Notes under the pieces: generated by a model
What the model saw: the letters and a program-made list of their open reading frames with translations, nothing else
Told to the model about the DNA's origin: nothing
The model's database searches: none
Part shown: positions 46,907 through 49,910 of the stretch, one piece after another
How positions within the stretch are numbered: position 1 is the first letter of the stretch
Layout of the letters: every line of letters begins with the position of its first letter
Translations under genes and position numbers: made by a program
Assembly: GCA_945829425.1 (NCBI GenBank)
Contig: CALZUQ010000017.1
Location: 1 to 49,910 of the forward strand
From: an uncultured bacterium
GTDB taxonomy: Bacteria; Bacteroidota; Bacteroidia; Bacteroidales; Bacteroidaceae
Length of the DNA: 49,910 nt
Direction of reading: 5' to 3'

Positions 46907-46977
46907 GTCACTACGATTATCATCGTGACATGTAAGGAATTAGTTGTTTTTCCGTATATGTTACAATGGTTGGTTTC

Positions 46978-47325
46978 TTACACTTTGTCGAGCTTCAGCA
47001 GGTTATAACCATTTATCTGGGCTATGACGAGGTGCAGCTCAGTGCCTGCTGTCATATGGCGCACGACGTTGCCCTTGGCATAGCCGCGTATCTGCTCCAC
47101 GGGCGCATGGCTATGATGGTCTCGTCATCGTCTAAGGAGAAAGCCCCTGCCTCGTTGTAGTAGCATATAATATGTCGCACCTCCTCTTCGCTGAAGCCGA
47201 GCATCTCGTTGAAATGTTTATCAAGAGTCATTGCCGTGGCGATGTTATATCCGCTCGTAACGTCGTCCATGATCACCGGACTTACGCCCATCATGAGTAT
47301 GCGGGTGAAACTTGGCTTGAAACAT
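46978..47325 (-). pseudogene. Remnant of an AAA-ATPase-like/PD-(D/E)xK family gene
   Basis: Two pieces of one protein are joined. The first (from about 47325) reads FTRILMMGVSPVIMDDVTSG, then NIATAMTLDKHFNEMLGFSE and stops making sense after AMRPW. The second, in another frame, reads EQIRGYAKGNVVRHMTAGTE, then LHLVIAQINGY and ends with a TAA at 46980-46978. In intact members (AAA-ATPase_like, common in multiple copies in Prevotella) these segments lie far apart, the second near the C-terminus. So the middle has been deleted, with a frame change at about 47,095-47,105, and the N-terminal Walker A part is also gone (in-frame stop just upstream of the first piece). Confidence 0.7.
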
Positions 47326-47429
47326 TTCTTCCGGTATCACCAAACTTCTTCATCTTTATCTATTCCTTCATCATTGTATTTCGCACAAAACGAGAGTATT
47401 TAAGTTTTGCCCTTACGTTTATCGCAGTC

Positions 47430-47690
47430 GTCTTCCACCACCGTTCAATTGCTTCTGAATTGTCTTCTACTACCGCTTTAAGAGCACTCGCATTATCTTC
47501 AGCACCATCGCTCAAGAGTATCTGCATTATCTTTAGCTCACCACTCCAAGTACCCGCATTATGCTCACCACACCGCTCAAGAGAACCCACATTATCTTCA
47601 ACTCCACTACACCTGAGACACCGCATTATCTTCAACCCAACCACTCAAGAGAACCCGCATCTTCACCCACTACACCTGAGACCCCACAGT
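47430..47690. repeat. Degenerate ~33-bp tandem repeat
   Basis: About eight units of 32-34 bp of the form GCATTATCTTCA...CACTCAAGAGAACCC follow each other. On the minus strand a 94-codon frame (47360-47644) crosses them (…GVEDNVGSLERC…), but unit length is not a constant multiple of three, so translation is unlikely to be what keeps the repeat. Confidence 0.75.
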
Positions 47691-47704
47691 GTTTTTTCGT
47701 GCTG

Positions 47705-47735
47705 CAAAGTTACGGCTTTTTCAGAGTATAAGCAA
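47705..47735 (-). promoter_or_regulatory. Promoter reading into the 33-bp repeat and pseudogene
   Basis: TTG (47735-47733), a 20-nt spacer and TAACTTTG (47712-47705) on the minus strand. The predicted RNA would start in the repeat array and run toward the AAA-ATPase-like remnant. Confidence 0.65.
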
Positions 47736-47867
47736 TAGTTGTTCAAGATTTTGAAACGGGCTGTTCAGGATTTTGAAAACAAAGGCACATCTTAAGGTGA
47801 AAACACAACAGGACCCCATCTGAACAACTGTTAGGTGAACGGCTATTTCGCAAATACAAACACTGGA

Positions 47868-48091
47868 GGTAACCGAGGTAACTCAGGTAACCAAAGCCCC
47901 AAAGGGGGGAGGGCTTTCCAAATACAAACACAAGAGGTAACCGGGGTAACCGAGGTAACCGTAGAAATCGGAGAGGGGTGTAATTTTTTCTTCGCGAGGA
48001 AAAAAAAACTTCCTCCCAACAAACATTATTTTTCTGTCAGAAGCAAAAAAAATATATTGGTTACACGGTTACCGCGGTTACCTCGGTTACC
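47868..48091. repeat. GGTAACC iteron-like clusters A and B
   Basis: Forward GGTAACC/T units lie at 47868, 47877, 47886 and again at 47936, 47945, 47954, with a 9-bp period. Reverse GGTTACC/A units lie at 48059, 48067, 48076 and 48085. A longer direct repeat (CAAATACAAACAC..GAGGTAACC) starts each forward group, 68 bp apart. The clusters face each other. Confidence 0.9.
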
Positions 48092-48133
48092 CCACATGGA
48101 AACATTTGTGAGGGGGTCGATATATATAGGAGC

Positions 48134-48183
48134 TTAATATTATATATTATATATAATAATTTATATATAATATATAATATTAA
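48134..48183. repeat. AT-only palindrome, 23-bp arms, 4-nt loop
   Basis: Arm 48134-48156 (starting TTAATATTATATATTATA) is the exact reverse complement of 48161-48183. The 50 bp contain no G or C. It lies between iteron clusters A/B and C/D. Confidence 0.9.
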
Positions 48184-48436
48184 AAATTTAAATAGCCTCA
48201 TTAGTATTTTCGAAACGGCGATTAATATAACACATTTTTGCAATATTCAAGCTCTGATTAATATTTGTTAAGTATAATTTTGCACCTTTTCTGCAATAAA
48301 ATAGCGCAATACATGGTCAAAAAGGTAGGTTTATGACATGAAAAAAGCCTTCCGAGAGCTAACAGACAAACACTTTTTTTGCCCATAACCACAATCTTAC
48401 ACCTCTTACAGCAAACAGACATATAAAAACAGGGCG

Positions 48437-48568
48437 GGTAACTCGGGTAACTCTGGTAACTCTGGTAACCGAAGTAACTGCAAGTCATTGAAATAAACTT
48501 GCAAACACATGATATTCAACAACTTAACATCTTACCGTTTTTGGGTTACCACGGTTACCGCGGTTACC
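48437..48568. repeat. GGTAACC iteron-like clusters C and D
   Basis: Forward units at 48437, 48446, 48455, 48464 and a weaker AGTAACT at 48473; reverse GGTTACC units at 48544, 48553 and 48562; all with a 9-bp period. This mirrors clusters A and B. The spacer 48480-48543 has no gene. Confidence 0.9.
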
Positions 48569-48639
48569 CCATGTTTTCATGTTTCTGCAACCGCAGTATT
48601 TTCACTCCTGTCTGACGTGCATTTTGCTCATTTTCTTCG

Positions 48640-48870
48640 CCGTCAGAACCATATTTTTGCCGTCAGAATCACGTTTTCAGCCGTCAGAACGACATTTTCG
48701 GAGTGAGGATTACTTCTGCCGTTAAAATCGTCACCGTCCGCAGTAAGAACAGTCTCTTTCGGTCGTTAAAAACCGTCTCCTTCTGCTGTCTGAATAGTCT
48801 CCTTTTTGCCGTCAAAACCGTCTCTTTAGGTCGTAAAAATCGTCTCCTTCTGCTGTCTTTACGACTTATC
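48640..48870. repeat. Degenerate ~22-bp tandem array
   Basis: Read on the minus strand, about ten units resemble GAGACGGTTTTGACGGCAAAAG, drifting in length from 21 to 24 bp. The 78-codon minus frame over it (48684-48920) is Lys/Arg-rich by composition and probably not a gene. Confidence 0.75.
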
Positions 48871-48983
48871 AGTGACATTTTTTTCAGAAAGCCATGGCTT
48901 TGTGACGCGAAGTACTGCAATAATTTAAGTGAGAACCATACTTACATACATGAATGCCTCACCTGTCGAATGGGGAAAAAAGG

Positions 48984-49016
48984 AAAAAGGACATGCCAGT
49001 TATTTCTGACATGCCC
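48984..49016 (-). terminator. Terminator directly after rpsJ
   Basis: On the minus strand GGGCATGTCA (49016-49007) pairs with TGGCATGTCC (48998-48989), with two wobbles, followed by TTTTTCC. It lies 40 nt after the rpsJ stop, so transcription ends here and does not go on to other ribosomal genes. Confidence 0.85.
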
Positions 49017-49055
49017 TTATTTTATCTTGTTTTGTCTTACGAAGTGCAGAAGATA

Positions 49056-49361
49056 CTACACCTTTATCTCAACCTCAACGCCAGAAGGAAGCTCAAGCTT
49101 CATAAGTGCGTCGACAGTCTTCGCTGTAGAGCTGTAGATATCAATAAGACGCTTGTAGTCTGAAAGCTGGAACTGCTCACGAGACTTCTTGTTTACGAAT
49201 GTAGAACGGTTAACGGTGAAGATACGCTTGTGTGTTGGGAGAGGTATAGGACCACTGACAACAGCACCTGTAGCCTTTACGGCCTTCACGATTTTCTCTG
49301 CTGACTTGTCTACGAGCTGATGGTCGTAGCTCTTCAGCTTAATGCGGATTTTCTGACTCAT
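49056..49361 (-). CDS. rpsJ: 30S ribosomal protein S10
   Basis: 101 aa from ATG 49361 ([20 protein letters not shown]). Conserved S10 blocks: [20 protein letters not shown], and [14 protein letters not shown] as the loop that also binds NusB in transcription antitermination, then the [20 protein letters not shown] end. It is part of the 30S head. It follows fusA by 190 nt, as in other Bacteroidales, but the gene that normally comes next, rplC, is absent: a terminator and repeat-rich DNA follow. Confidence 0.98.
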   Translation of the reverse strand: MSQKIRIKLKSYDHQLVDKSAEKIVKAVKATGAVVSGPIPLPTHKRIFTVNRSTFVNKKSREQFQLSDYKRLIDIYSSTAKTVDALMKLELPSGVEVEIKV

Positions 49362-49551
49362 TGTTGTAATTGTTTTGTTGAAAAAATTGTATATATGAGC
49401 ATCTGACGCCTTCCCCGGAGATGTGGCAAACGGCACTATGCCGCAGCCACATTATGGGGACGGTCGGTATGTGACCTGACGCAACTTAAGAGTCATTCGC
49501 TAAGCGGCGTCGTCATACTCATGTTGTTTTCCGGGTTCTTGAACCGTGTTA

Positions 49552-49910
49552 TTATACGAGGTCAGCGCGACCCTTGCACTCTTCGAGGATTGTCTTTGCT
49601 ATAGAGCTTGACACAGCCTCGTGGTGGTCGTACTCCATAGACGATGTGGCACGTCCGGAAGTGATGGTACGCAGAGCTGTAACGTAGCCGAACATCTCTG
49701 ACAGAGGTACCATGGCTTTTACGATACGTGCACCGCTGCGTGCCTCTTCCATGCCCTGAACCATGCCACGGCGCTTGTTGAGGTCGCCGATGACATCACC
49801 CATGTTCTCTTCCGGAGTGACAACCTCTACCTTCATTATCGGCTCCATGAGCACTGGACCTGCCTTAGGACATGCGTTCTTGAAGGCATTGCGTGCTGCA
49901 AGCTCGAAGG
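49552..49910 (-). CDS. fusA: Elongation factor G, C-terminal part (5' end outside window)
   Basis: The last ~119 residues of EF-G are visible: [54 protein letters not shown], and [20 protein letters not shown]; this is domain V (and the end of domain IV). EF-G moves tRNA and mRNA through the ribosome using GTP. The reading frame enters from the right edge and ends at 49552. It lies upstream of rpsJ in the str-type operon. Confidence 0.97.
   Translation of the reverse strand, partial: FELAARNAFKNACPKAGPVLMEPIMKVEVVTPEENMGDVIGDLNKRRGMVQGMEEARSGARIVKAMVPLSEMFGYVTALRTITSGRATSSMEYDHHEAVSSSIAKTILEECKGRADLV

Noticed and set aside
47430..48870. CRISPR array
   Set aside because: Units are contiguous, degenerate and of changing length with no unique spacers, and no cas genes are present.

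Overview
The window looks like a chromosomal segment of a Bacteroidales bacterium, most likely a Prevotella/Segatella-type gut or rumen species. The evidence is a SusC/SusD pair inside a pectin locus, BspA-type leucine-rich surface proteins, secreted proteins ending in a 'YDLxGR...GIYIVxGKKxVxK' tail, paired SurA-like isomerases with an OstA-like protein before mutL, and promoters of the Bacteroidetes TTTG-N19/20-TAnnTTTG type in front of many transcription units. No species call is possible from the sequence alone.

Layout. (1) 1-4,440, minus strand: the 5' part of a secreted surface protein running off the left edge, and an MBL-fold alkyl sulfatase with an unusual C-terminal extension and a long leader holding a G8 tract and a strong hairpin. 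(2) 5,000-8,910, plus strand: an accessory island with an Abi_2/HEPN abortive-infection protein behind a promoter plus short hairpin leader, two 51-bp direct repeats, a 5'-truncated BspA leucine-rich-repeat gene, and a stand-alone ATPase_2/DUF234 protein with a nuclease-like C-terminus. (3) 9,000-11,350: a CsgG/FlgT-like secreted protein whose leader holds a 319-bp element with 19-bp inverted ends, then a repeat-rich non-coding stretch. (4) 11,358-27,255, minus strand: a nine-gene pectin utilisation locus (PL1, TIM-barrel isomerase, DUF5123 lipoprotein, SusC, SusD, secreted protein, GH28, PL1, DUF3826). (5) 27,471-40,932, minus strand: housekeeping genes, mutL, ostA-like, two SurA/PpiC isomerases, guaB, recQ, clpX, clpP. 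(6) 41,243-45,861, minus strand: a 1,305-aa secreted surface protein and a 69-aa peptide. (7) 45,862-48,960: almost gene-free, with an AAA-ATPase-like pseudogene and several different repeat arrays, including 18 GGTAACC iteron-like units around a 23-bp-arm AT palindrome. (8) 48,980-49,910, minus strand: rpsJ and the end of fusA, with the ribosomal operon ending after rpsJ.

How the genes work together. The pectin locus reads as one system. Two lyases and a polygalacturonase cut homogalacturonan outside the cell or in the periplasm, SusD and the DUF5123 lipoprotein hold the glycan at the surface, SusC imports oligomers, and the isomerase-like and DUF3826 proteins probably assist. The guaB-to-mutL genes form one run, and clpP-clpX-recQ another ending in its own terminator. 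The parts most worth following up are the Abi leader RNA, the 319-bp inverted-repeat element, the iteron/palindrome block, and the many short degenerate tandem arrays in non-coding spacers.
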